This document shows, in pieces, positions 1 to 11,300 of a stretch of DNA of 64,000 bases. The notes beneath the pieces are model-generated. The model worked only from the letters and a program-made list of their open reading frames with translations. It made no database searches and was not told the origin of the DNA. Numbering within the stretch: position 1 is the first letter of the stretch; each line of letters opens with the position of its first letter. Source of the DNA: Monarcha castaneiventris obscurior (lineage: Eukaryota; Chordata; Aves; Passeriformes; Monarchidae); assembly GCA_026261815.1 (NCBI GenBank), contig JAMPIT010000894.1:56224147-56288146 (forward strand), read 5' to 3'. Made by a program: the position numbers and the translations under genes.

Positions 1-1659
1 GACAGGTATGTCAGGTCTGTTTGATAACCACTGCCCCAACTCTGTGAAAGCAGCTTCATTTCAAATTTCCTTCACTTACAGTTTGCCAAGATCTTGGCCT
101 GGCAGCCTTTAAGGTTCAACATCTATTTAGGTTCTCATTTTCTTCCAGTTTTAAGTACACAGACCTGTAGGTACAGTAGTCTTCAATTCCTGACCAGCTT
201 CAGATTTGTTTTTGAGTTCTGCCACATTCCCTCCCAGAGCAGTATATCCCACAAGTTTCCTTGTTAACTCACGGCTTGCCATTAAGGCTCATGGCAATGA
301 CTGATCTAAGCATGAATCACTACAGCACAGCAGGTATTAACAGTGTCCTCTTGCTTTGATATCACAAAGCATCTGAAAATTAAAGTGCAGCCCTTCCAAG
401 CAGCCAGGCCTGTAATCATGTGCTCACTGCCCCAGCTGCCTCGGGCTGGGAGCCTCGAGCTACTCCCCTGGAGATGACACAGCCTCAGAAGAAAGGGAAG
501 GAACAGCCAGGTTGGAAAACAATGTTTGGGCTGTGCTGGAGGAATCTGCAACTGAGTACTTGTGGTAAGCTCAGCTGTTGCATCCCTATTATTTGTCCTC
601 ATGGCACCAAGGAGAAAGCCCCAAATCAGCCTTGTTCAATGGGCCAACTAAAATGAATTTACAGCACTATCAAACCCAAGCCAGGTGACTTTTGCACGAG
701 GCCCAAATTTAAGTTACAGCGAGACAAGACTCGAGTTAAGCTGAACACTGCTCTACTTAAACTTTAAGACAAGGAAACTGTTTCCAACCTACTTTGAAAC
801 ACAACCTATCATTTACACACATTTTTTAAAGTAATACTGCTCCTTTGGTGTGAGGTTCACACTAAAATGTAAACCTGATGAAGTAGAAAAAAATTTCAGC
901 CAGGCCAGGGAGGCAGCTGACACTCTGCAGGCCTGGAGTAATGTAAGTATCGTCTAATTAGAGGTTTCAGCAGCATTGCTTCAAGCAATTATTTTGAAGG
1001 AATTAGTTCCTGTATAGGAAATGAAAAAACATTACAAGAATGAATTGGAAAATTGCTGGGGTTTTGGAAAGACATTGTATTTATTTGTCAAATATTTTCA
1101 ACAAATTAGGCTCATATCACAAAGTCACAGCTTATCTGCCAAGACAGACTGATAGGCATGTTTGTATTTCAATTTTGAAGAATCAAAATTCTGAGAAATG
1201 CTACAGCACAATTAGTCAAATAACTCCTCACTCTCTGCTCCCTTTATTTTTCCCAGGTGAAGCTTCAGAAGGTTTCACGTTATGTTTTCTTTATGTCCTC
1301 TTTCCACACATTTCTGTGGCCTAAGAGCGGGACTTTTGGAAAATGATGCAGAAAGGAACCCCCAGTACTGACGCCCAGTTACTCCACGTATTTCTGCACG
1401 CCTGTTACACAATTTTAAGAACACTTACACTGCTGTTGTGAAGGCAGCTAAATCACCTTGGTATCTGCCAAGCCTCCTCCAGATTTTTTTTTTTTCATAC
1501 AGCACAGTTTCCCTGCAGTGGCTGATTCAAGGCCCTTTTCTCACGAACAGGCTGGTGGGTATTTTGGAAATAAAAGGAAGCTTTAGGGGGAGCTGCCTCC
1601 TGCATCCTTGAGGTCTTTTGTGACCGAGATCTCAGCCTGTGTTCGGAACTTGCCTCGAT
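1..1659. other. Upstream intergenic sequence, no gene seen
   Basis: AT-rich sequence upstream of the CSTF3 promoter. Open frames on both strands are short and match nothing I recognise. A poly-T run lies near 1485-1494. No CR1 end or other repeat was recognised. In other amniotes the next gene on this side is HIPK3 (from memory), but no part of it is seen here. Confidence 0.6.
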
Positions 1660-1949
1660 TAGCAAGAGCTCTTGGTGAGGTGGAAGGGACGAGCCTGCGG
1701 CTGGCAGCCATCGCTGGCGTCACGGCAGCGAAGGCAAAGAGCGGGCGAGGCGCCGCTGGAGTCACCAAAAGCGCTCCGCTTCCTCTGCCCCGCAGGCCAC
1801 GGGCAGCGGCCGAGGGCAGCGAGGGCAGCGAGCGCGGCCACGGCGCCTCCCGGGGCCGCCCTTAGGACGTGGCCGGGCCGAGCATCGCGGCTCCATCGTG
1901 CCCGTGTGGGGCGGGAGCGGCGGCGGGCAGCGAGCTCGGCCCCGCAGTG

Positions 1950-2060
1950 CGGGAAGGGAGGAAGGGACGAAGGGACGGGGAAAGGGCAGGAAAAAGGGAA
2001 GGGAAGGGAAGGAAGGGACGGGGAAAGGGCAGGAAGAAGGGAAGGCAAGGAGCAGGAAGC
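1950..2060 (+). repeat. Polypurine tract in promoter with internal 43-nt offset repeat
   Basis: About 110 nt of almost pure G and A on the + strand, interrupted by single C residues. A unit of about 24 nt beginning GAAGGGACGGGGAAAGGG occurs at 1969-1992 and again at 2012-2035. Tracts like this can form triplex DNA and are length-unstable. Confidence 0.8.
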
Positions 2061-2181
2061 GCCTCCCCACAAGCTCCCGCCCCCCGCGCGCCGCTCCGGC
2101 CGCTTCCGGCCGCCCCCGCGCGGCTCGATGACGCACTTCCTCCCGCCAGCCCCGCTCCCCCGCCCCCGGGCCGGAGCTGCC

Positions 2182-2192
2182 GCCGCCATTTT
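2182..2192 (-). promoter_or_regulatory. YY1-type motif in CSTF3 core promoter
   Basis: GCCGCCATTTT is the reverse complement of the YY1 core AAAATGGCGGC. It lies 112 nt upstream of the CSTF3 start codon, where such elements sit in many TATA-less promoters. Binding itself is inferred. Confidence 0.55.
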
Positions 2193-2303
2193 GCCGCTCT
2201 CTCGCTGCCGCTCTCCCGGGCGCGGCGGCTGCGGCCGGAGGAGCGTTTCTAAGGGGCTTTGACCCGCTCGGGGCCTCGCGCCCCGGCCCGGTTTTAACGC
2301 GCC

Positions 2304-2333
2304 ATGTCCGGAGAGGGAACCGCCGGCGACCAG
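2304..2333 (+). CDS. CSTF3: CSTF3 coding exon 1 (residues 1-10)
   Basis: Ten codons ([10 protein letters not shown]), then donor GTGAGTG, phase 0. The acidic/Gly N-terminus resembles the mammalian one but is one residue longer, which accounts for 718 rather than 717 residues. The 5'UTR lies in the same exon, from about 2190, with no upstream ATG. Confidence 0.93.
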
Positions 2334-5300
2334 GTGAGTGGGGGCCGGGTGGGCGCAGGCCGCGCCCCGAGGGGAGCGGGGCGGTGTGGGCTCGGCGAGG
2401 GCGGCGGGGCCGAGGGCAGCACGGCCCTGCCCGGGGCTCTGAGCCCGGCCGGGGCTCCCCTGCCCTCCCGTCCGTCGGAAGGAGCTCTGTTCGCCCTGCC
2501 CCGAGGAGAGCCGCCCCGGCCCGGGCGGGGACGCGGCCGCAGCTCCGGCTCGCTCAGGCCTCGCTTCCTGGCTCAGGGCGAGGTGGACAATGGACGCCCC
2601 GGCCAGCTCCGCTGTCACGGTCTCGCCTGGTCGTGGTCGCTGAACACAACGCACTCGGGAAGAAAATCGCAACCCGGACAGGCTGTTTACAGCGATAGTT
2701 TGCGGTGTTATGTAAAGTGAGCGTTGGCTGAACTCAGGCGTTTAATGGAGAAGGCCTCTTTAACGACACTCACTGGCCCCAGAATAAAACGTTATTAAAA
2801 TACACTCAGTCCTTAAACTGGAAACAATAAAAATGGGTTTATTTGATAAAGGGCCTTCTTTGTGGTACAGGATGCATTCCGTTTAGTAAGGAGCCAAACT
2901 AAAACCCAGGAAGTGCCACCTCAACATAAGGAAGAGCTTCTTTACGTTTAGGGTGGCAGAGCACTGGAGCAGCTGCCCAGGGAGGGCGCGGGGCCTCCCT
3001 CTCTGGACACATTCAGAACCCCCCTGGACGCATTGCTGTGCAACCTACTGCCACAGGTGACCTTGCCTGGGCAGGAGGCTTGGACGTGGGGTCTCCAGAG
3101 GACCCTTCCAAACCTGATAGTTCTGCGGTTCTGTGGAATAGCTACAGTTTCAGTGGAGTTCGGCTTGGTTTTTCTTTGTTTGTTGTTTTTTTTTTTTTTA
3201 AATAGACTAAGGTATGTGTTTACCCTAAGCTCTTAATTTATAGGGAGGTGCCACCAGAGTGTTGTATGTCACCTTTTTTAATTTGCTGGTAGTGTGAACG
3301 ATCTCCGATTTACTGGCAGAGTTTCTCCAAAATGGCTGTTTTTAGTAGTTGGGATCATGTTTAAAATCGGTAGTAGTTGGAGGGGTGGGGATGCAAGTTC
3401 CTGATTGAGGGAAGAGTGATTGATAACAGTCACGTGTCTTAGTGGCCAGTGTAGCCTTTAGAAATACTTAAAATTAAGCTGATGCCTTAGTGCTTTTTGA
3501 GGTAGCTTTTTCTTTGTAGAATAATAGTTTCTTACAAAACAGGTTAATTTCTGTGTGTCTGGGCCTGTACCCCTAAAGGGTGGTGTGTAAATTTTATAAG
3601 ATCATTATTTTGGTGGACGGGGTGGGTATAGGGAATGTAATGCTCAGAGCGTAAAATACTCAGTTTCTGCCTCATTAGGATAATTTCCCTGTGTGCTCCA
3701 AGCTCATCAGGCTAGTTAAGTGTGCTTGGAGTGTGTTTGAGCAAGAGACTCTTCAGAATGGTTCCATTCATCATGAGGCAGGTGACTGCAAAGAAGAATA
3801 TGCTGCAGCAAAATTTTGTTCATGCTGGTGTGTAGTAAGTTCAGATTTAATCTCCCCACTCCGATACATTTTTAAAAATAAATTGATGTTTCATTGCTTA
3901 ATTAAGCTGTTTGTTAAAGTAGCATGTGTGTTTCTGTAGCTTGTAAAGTGTTACTGTTTAACTTCAACAATGCTGACTTGAGGCTTTATTTTCTTTTGCA
4001 AGGGAGAATTTGATAGGCAAAAGGTTGAGTTACTGTGTGTACACTGCATAAAAGTAGCAGGTGTAATACTGCTATGCCATATCTCGGAGGGGTTTAGCAT
4101 TCCAAAACCTGTAAATTGATATTTGCAGCCTATGTAAAGCACGTAGTCTAACCTGTGACTTCAGTCCATACTAAGGTTCCTCTTTTTTGCCCATTATTAT
4201 TACTGTGTTCGTGTTGGGTGCACTTCAAATTAAGAAAAAAGCTCTTACAGGTTGGGTTCATTTTAATTTTTTTATTTATACTGCTCCATCCTCTTAATGA
4301 AGGCCTCTGCATTCTTCTTTCCTAGAAGTTTCTAATTTTGTTATGGTCCTTTACCTCCCTTCCACCAGTTTTCTTCATTTTAAAGAACAGCTTTTTTCTC
4401 ACCTGGCAGACTTCTGTTTCTGACTGCTGATGTTGCCATGGGCCAAATCTAGATCCCAGTGTCTTTAGCAACCCTGCCACGGAGTTTTCAGCACAGAGGC
4501 TCCCACTCACCCCATGGTGTAGCCAGAGGGGGCCCTTCAGTGAGCTTGGCTGTGGTGTGACATGGCGTGAGGGATCTGAATCCAGTATTCCTGAGGGAGG
4601 AGCAGCAGAGCCTGCTGCTGGGGGCAGCTGGGCCTTGTTCCCTTCCCACACTGCAGCTACTCTAGACCGACCTCGTGCTGGCTGCAAGGTCTGTAACCTG
4701 GCGTGCACAGTGTTCTGAGGGTTCTGAACGTGCCTTGCTGGGGGAAACTGAAGCTGGGCAGGGGTTGGATTGCAGCTGCCTTTCCTGTTTCAGGTTTCAT
4801 CTGCTGCTTCCACGACCAGCTCTGAGGTTTCGGGTGCCGTTTTCATTGGCAGTCACAGGGATCTGTACAAAGAGGGGACTGCACAGAAAATGTGCATCTG
4901 TGCTGTGCATAAGATATGAATGTGAGAGTGTGTGATGCAGGTGAGAAATCTTTGACAAGTCAGAGCTCTTAGCTTTGACCCACTCTCAGGCAGAGGGTTC
5001 TACATCCTGCTTCCCACATCCTAGCTCTTGGAAGGCACTGCCAAAAAGCAGCCAGGTGAATAATAAATTGCCGTGCTGACTCCAGCAAGTCCAGAGCTGT
5101 GGTAGTGTGGAAAGGAAGAACAGAGTGGAATGCCGATTGTAGGAAGAGAGGGAGGATAAAGGTAATGTAAGGTTTAAGGCATAGGTGGGCTTTAGGAGGC
5201 TTTATTGTACCAGGTGCAGTGCAGTTGAAATGGGGCGTTGCTGCCTTTAGGCCAAGCTTAGCTCCAGGAATTTTTGGGCTGCTTTACTGTGTGGATCAAG

Positions 5301-8300
5301 AGCCTAATCTATGTTATGTCAGTTATCTTCTCCTTATGTTATTGTAGAACAGACTGGAGCAGGAGGACAGACAAATACAATGCAGCCACAACTCTTGGAG
5401 TATCTTTTAAATTCTTGCACTGTGTTAACTATGCTGGACCCAGATTAATCCTGCAGAACCAGTTGAATCATGTGAGGACTTAAAATCTGTCAGGCCCCTG
5501 CCAGACTTTTGGCAAGGCCTCCATGATGTTTAACAAACCAGAATTTCCAGGGTCAGTTTCTGGAATACCAAACACTTAGCCCTGTTTGTATCATAGAAAT
5601 GCACTTTTGTAGACTGAAAGGCTGCAGCTGCCACTGTTTGCCAGAAAATTCCCTGACAGGCTCTTCCAAGCCTAACGTGTCAGAGTTACAAAGAGCCCGT
5701 GCTTGCACCTCTGTATGTTTTTCCATTTTTCTGGTTTTGATGTACACATCTAATTTCATTTCAGTCATGGTGGTTGTTTCATGTACTCTCTAACAAGACC
5801 TAAACTCCTTGTTCTCTCTGCCACTTTCTACCATGGTACAACTGCTTTTTTTTTCCCCCTCTTAATATATACTTGCCAGGCATCAACTTCATCTGAAGAC
5901 AATGTAACATTTGCTTTACCGCTACGTTAGAATATGCCTTCTAATCTTTTAAGGTTAGAACATGCATTTCACACTTCAGTAACTGTTTCTTAGATACATA
6001 CCCCAGTCTGTGATGCATTTTTTATGTTACATGAATATGGATCTGGTCTAAGACTGAGCTGTGGAAAAAAGATGTCTGTATTGTCTCTGTGACTATAGAA
6101 AATACATGAAAAACAGTTTGTTCTGGTTTCGTGATGGTACTTTTGTCCCTTTTGATTCCTTCCTCTCTTTGTCTTGTGTCTGTTTGATGTGGTACATCAT
6201 GAAAGTTTCTGCATGCTCAGTACAATAGTAAGTGTTGTAGTTTAATTTAACATTTTAAAAATAGATGTCATTGAATGCAATGCTGAAAGCAGATTTTTTT
6301 AGTTGGATTGTGTGGGTTTAACATCACAGGAGGATCCATTTCAGAGAAACTTCTTTAAGAGTAGACAGAATGAGTACAAGTATTGGTGAAGGAAGGCTTC
6401 TGAGTTCAGATTGTTGTTTAGTGTCAATTTTTACTCAGTTGTAAATAAATTGTAATTTAGGTGTATTTCCAGAGGCAGTAAGTTCTAGGTATGCCAGTAA
6501 GAAGTTAAAGTGAAAAATGTGTCAGTCCAACATTTGGGAAATAGTCTCTGAGGAAAGAATGGTAGTCATTACTAATCTAAAACTTTTAATTTCTGTAGAC
6601 TTCTGAGCCCAGATTATGTTGGGATGGGGCAGTACTTAAAAAGTACCTTTTTTGGTTAAGATGAATGTGCTGGGCTATGTCTGCTCATAGTGATCCAGTT
6701 TTAAAGGGCAAAATTTTTTCAAGGCTGTTCACAGTTGAATTGATGTAGTGTAGAATAGAAGAAGTCAAGGCATTAAAAACATTTAAGAAAGTGCAAGGAT
6801 TGAAAAACTGAAACTACAGTTCCCCCAGTGAAGGGATGTGTTACTGAGGAAAGGATTTTAAAACTTGTTCTCTGCACATGCAGCTATAAATAAAAGAAAA
6901 AAATCCTTAGACTAAACCAGCCTGTAAATTTAGCAAACTGAACAACTACCAATGCTTTTTAAATTGCATGTTAATATATTTGAAATTTTATTTACTGGGA
7001 CTGTTACAGGCCAGGCTGTGCTAAAGTGTGCAACACCCAGCCAAAACCACCAAACAGTGGCTTCTATCTTTATGGCCATAAACCTCCTTTTAGATATTGA
7101 ACCAATTTTACTAAACTAGCCATTAAAATTCCTGCCTTTCCTTTTTGTATACAACAGCCTACAGGCCCATGTCTTATTTGTAAAAATTCTTATTTCATAA
7201 TTAGTGGTAGTTTTTAAAGCGTCTTGAGCAGGCCACTTCATGGATATAACTGCTGTTTTAAATGTATTTCCTATTCTCTGCAGAGGATCCTTTTGTGGAA
7301 ACAGGAGGATGCCTTAAACAATTGGATGTATTTAGTCCTGCAAATAATGGAAAGGTGTATAGGTATTTTCTTAGACACTTTGGAGTCATGAAGGTTCTTT
7401 CAAGAGGCCTGAGGAAACTGTTGCTTTTAGGACTATGGTATAAACCAAGAATATTCCCTTGCTGGTGATTGATAAATAAACAAATACTAAAAGTCAACTT
7501 TATTTCTTCTGGCTTTGTTCCCTCAGACGTTCTTCATGAATTCAGAATTGGATTTTGTGCAGTTGATGTATTTTGCAGGAAGGAGCTCCTGGATTTCTTC
7601 CTAGAAAGTTTGGGTTTAGGTCTCTTCAGATTATGGAAAGATCTTTTTATATTTCTAGTATCTGTGAAACTTAAAATCTATTGCTATTTGTCAGTGTTTA
7701 AACAATAAACGGGTAGTTGTGAACTGGACTAGATGGTAATAATTTGTAGAAACCCTGAATGCTAAAATAATTCCACGACTTTCAGAGAGTTGTTTATGGG
7801 ATAGGATCCTGATGATGTAGAGATCTACTGAACATAGCTAACAAAAGCAGAGGAAAAAAGTGTTTTTACCGTTTGTGTGCTATATTTGTTTTCAGGTAGT
7901 AAAGAAAAGTTAAAAGCCAGCATCTGATTAGGTTCGGTTTGATGGTGTTTAAGCTGATCTAAGTTGAGGCTGCTAGAATCCTGAATGGTTTTGTCCTTTA
8001 TTCTGCATCACATCTGATCCTGAAACCAAGGGGTTGAGCCATTAGAAAGTTAATCGCTTTTCTAATAGGATTATTTCTCTGCTGATTTAACTCCCTGAAC
8101 TGGCTTGTTACAGGACGAGCTTATCTGAAAATGCTTATTTAGGGGCAGGATAATGGCAGTGAACACCCAAGAATTACGTGTTCACAGTTTTGGATATAGG
8201 CTGTTGTGCAAGCAGTACAATGAAAAATACATAATCAAAAGCTATATGCCCTTGAACTGTGGTAACAGCAGCTGTAAGCACAAAGTGCAGTTAACATAAA

Positions 8301-11300
8301 GTTCTCAAAACTGGGATCAAATGTCTTCCTGGCTGTAGTTGGGTTAGGTTAAAAGTCAGGCCCTTTGTTTTGTTTTGCTGTGTGCTTGCAATAGATGTTA
8401 GTCCTCACAATGGGTGTTTGCTCACACACCTAGTTCTGGCAAAATGGTCCAGATTGGAAATTCTAAGTGTTGATTCCTCCAGGATATTAGGAGTGATTAT
8501 TTGTGAAGATGCAATGAGGCCTTACTTTTGCTCAGGTAGAACCAGGACACTGATTTGCCTGCAGTGCAGTGTGTTCCTGAGATGTAGATAGCTTTTGTCT
8601 GTGCTGAAGGTGGAGAGGGACAGGAGAGGGAGTTCTCACTGACTGTAAGAAGTTGAATGTTTTCTTCTATGTGACCTAAGGTACAAGCAAGTCCAGGCAG
8701 TCCTGTTTGAAAATGTGATCATAGAGTTATTTTCAGTTCTGTAGGGTGCCTATAATTTGTCTTGTATAACTGGAGAACTTTTATCTGCTGTTGCTAAACC
8801 ATTATTTGCCAACTTAGAAAATCAGTCTTTTTTTTATTTTCTAGTAAAATAATGGACGTTTTATTGTGCTTCTTGCACAGATTGATCAATGTATCAAACA
8901 CACAAAATTAGTTTAGGATTGCTATGGTTGTGCATCTTATCCCCATCTATTTTTTCCTGAGCTGTTTCAGCCTGTCTGAGTTTATGACCCTGTGTCTATC
9001 TGCATAGGTGAAATCAAATTCCTGGAAGTCTTAACTTAGCTGACACTGCAGTGAAATGATTATTTTTTTGTCACATGGAAAGGTTTGAGATAATACAACT
9101 AAACTACTGCTGTAATAGTTGAAAGGTGCTTCAGTGGCCCATTCTACTTTATCTTGTTGAAAAGTCAGTACTTACAGCACAGGACCTTGTGTTTTTGTAG
9201 GGTGGGGTCAGACACTAATGGTACATCTGACAGGAATTTGTGTCTAATTGTATCCAGAACAATATATTTGAGATAAGTATCTTTCACTGGATGATTATAG
9301 TGAGAAACGGTGCTTCCCACTGATGTTGATGTCTTTGAATTAGTGCTTTATTGAATAAGCAGCATTTAAGCTTTGGGTGACCTGTGGGGGTAGCTTACAG
9401 AAAGAGTCTTTAAACTTCAGAGATTTCACCTCCAGTGCTGCTTCTGGAAGCTGAAATCTCTTTGTGCAGGTCATTTGGGAAGAAATGAAACCACTAGTGA
9501 AAACACTAGTTCATTTTATACTGTTTTACATCTTAAGCCTGTATCAGTTGAACCTGGTACTACAGAATCAAAATTTTCGTGGACTTAGGGATGTAAAACT
9601 ATTCATATGGCAGTTTATAAATTTACTGTTTTCAAGCTGACAGCTTGGAGCTACAGCTATTTAATTTGATTTTTTAAAATCAAATTAATTTTATAGTAGT
9701 TTACTGTGGGACTTGATATTTGCCTTCCAAGATAACACTGCTTTGCATTAATTAGTGCTAAAAATTGCTTGAACTGCTTGAAAAGTGAATCAAAAGGAAT
9801 AATGGTCTTGAAACTCCTATAAAGCTCAGCCTACTGATTTTTTTTTCTTTTCCGTTTAATGAATATCTGCCACTACATGTCCATTTAACAGTTCTGCAAC
9901 ATTTTTTATCATTTGTCCATTTTATAAGTGGTTTTATTTAAAAAACATCTCTAAAGGGATATACTTTGAATTATAACCTGCTAGGAGGATCGACACAAAA
10001 ACTGGCAGTGCTTAAATATTTTCAGAACTAGTCTAGTTACCTTCTGTTTCCCATTATAAAGGATGGTGGCACCTTTGAGAGAGAGGAGTGTTGGTTCTCT
10101 CTGTGCTGTTTGTCTTTTTCAGCTTCAGAAGGATGCACTGACCTGTGCCGTGTGCTCTGGGATGGCCCTGCTTGGGCAGGGAGGTTGGACCAGGTGACCC
10201 ACTGTCATCCCTTCCAGCCTGTCCCATCCTGGGATTCTGGGACCTAGACCCAAAATGAAGAATTAAAACTAATTCCTTGGCATAATCTTTTAGCAACTGA
10301 CAGGGTTTGGGGTTTTTTTAGAATTTTCTGTATGGTATATCAGTCACACTGCACTATACATTAGACATGAATATTCTAACAGTAATTATGTAGTGAAATT
10401 GTAAGATTTCTCCAGCAAGTTCTTACAGAAGAGATTAAAGGGTTACTATTGTTACATCTCAAAGGCAAAAACTTAGTTGTTGTGGTGCCTAAAAATGAGC
10501 CAGGTTTGCAAAGTTAGTGAATAAGTTGTTTGGAGTACAGGTCAGAACAATATTTCAGGCTTAATAATAAACTTCATGCTTGCAACAAGCATGTATTTTA
10601 AGGGTATTTGTGTGTGATCTTCACACTGTAATTTTTTATGCTACTTAGTGTTAACAATGTTAGCTCTAGAAAAAAAAATCTCTGAAAATCATAAAGCAAG
10701 TTATTTCCGGAAGTGTTTGAAAGAGCACTTAATACTATACTAGTAACTATATTAACAAGTTTGCATTCAATTTGGTAAAGCTTTTAACCTCAAAAAAGCT
10801 TTTTAACTTCAACAGGAATGTCTGAGTGTTAAAAGAAAAAAAAAGGTGGTTTTAGTGCCAAAACTGCAGGAAGGCATGTGTAGGATTGAGAGGTCAGAAA
10901 GTTAACAAAAAACTTGTGCGTGGATAGTGTGTATCTGTTTCTGCTAAACCATCATCTCCTAGTTGTCTTGTTAAGCGTTTGATACCAAGTACTTGCTGTT
11001 CTCCATATGCAGAATGACTCCTCAGTTACCTGGATTTGTTTGCCTGAGCTCTGTAGTAGCAATGTTGGTCTGAATTTACTTTTTGCATCTTAAAAGTTCC
11101 AGGTTGGTAAAAATGTTTAAAATTCACGGTGCAGTAAATATTCTGGTAAACTCAAAATTGTTCTCATGTTTAGAGACATTAAATTGGTTTGGCCTAACAT
11201 CTTGGTTGGTTTCCATAGCATGTAGAACCTGTGTGTGTGTGCGTGTTACATTCCTGGGACAGCTTGTTTTCCAGATGAATTCCAATTTAGTAACTGTGTC

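Larger units (their letters stand above)
1660..2650. promoter_or_regulatory. CSTF3: CpG island promoter of CSTF3
   Basis: The sequence changes abruptly from AT-rich to very GC- and CpG-rich at about 1660 and back at about 2650. The island covers the upstream region, the 5'UTR, coding exon 1 and the start of intron 1. No TATA box is visible, as expected of a broad housekeeping promoter. It contains an ETS-like CTTCCGG (2103-2109), a CRE/ATF-like TGACGCA (2129-2135) overlapping a second ETS-like CACTTCCTC (2134-2142), and a YY1-type GCCGCCATTTT (2182-2192). Transcription probably starts near 2150-2200, because YY1 sites of this form usually lie at or just downstream of the start. Divergent transcription from the island is possible but not shown. 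Confidence 0.85.

Noticed and set aside
1659..2672. 337-codon open frame on - through the CpG island
   Set aside because: High GC removes stop codons. The translation is low-complexity Pro/Arg/Ala/Ser and crosses the CSTF3 promoter and first exon.
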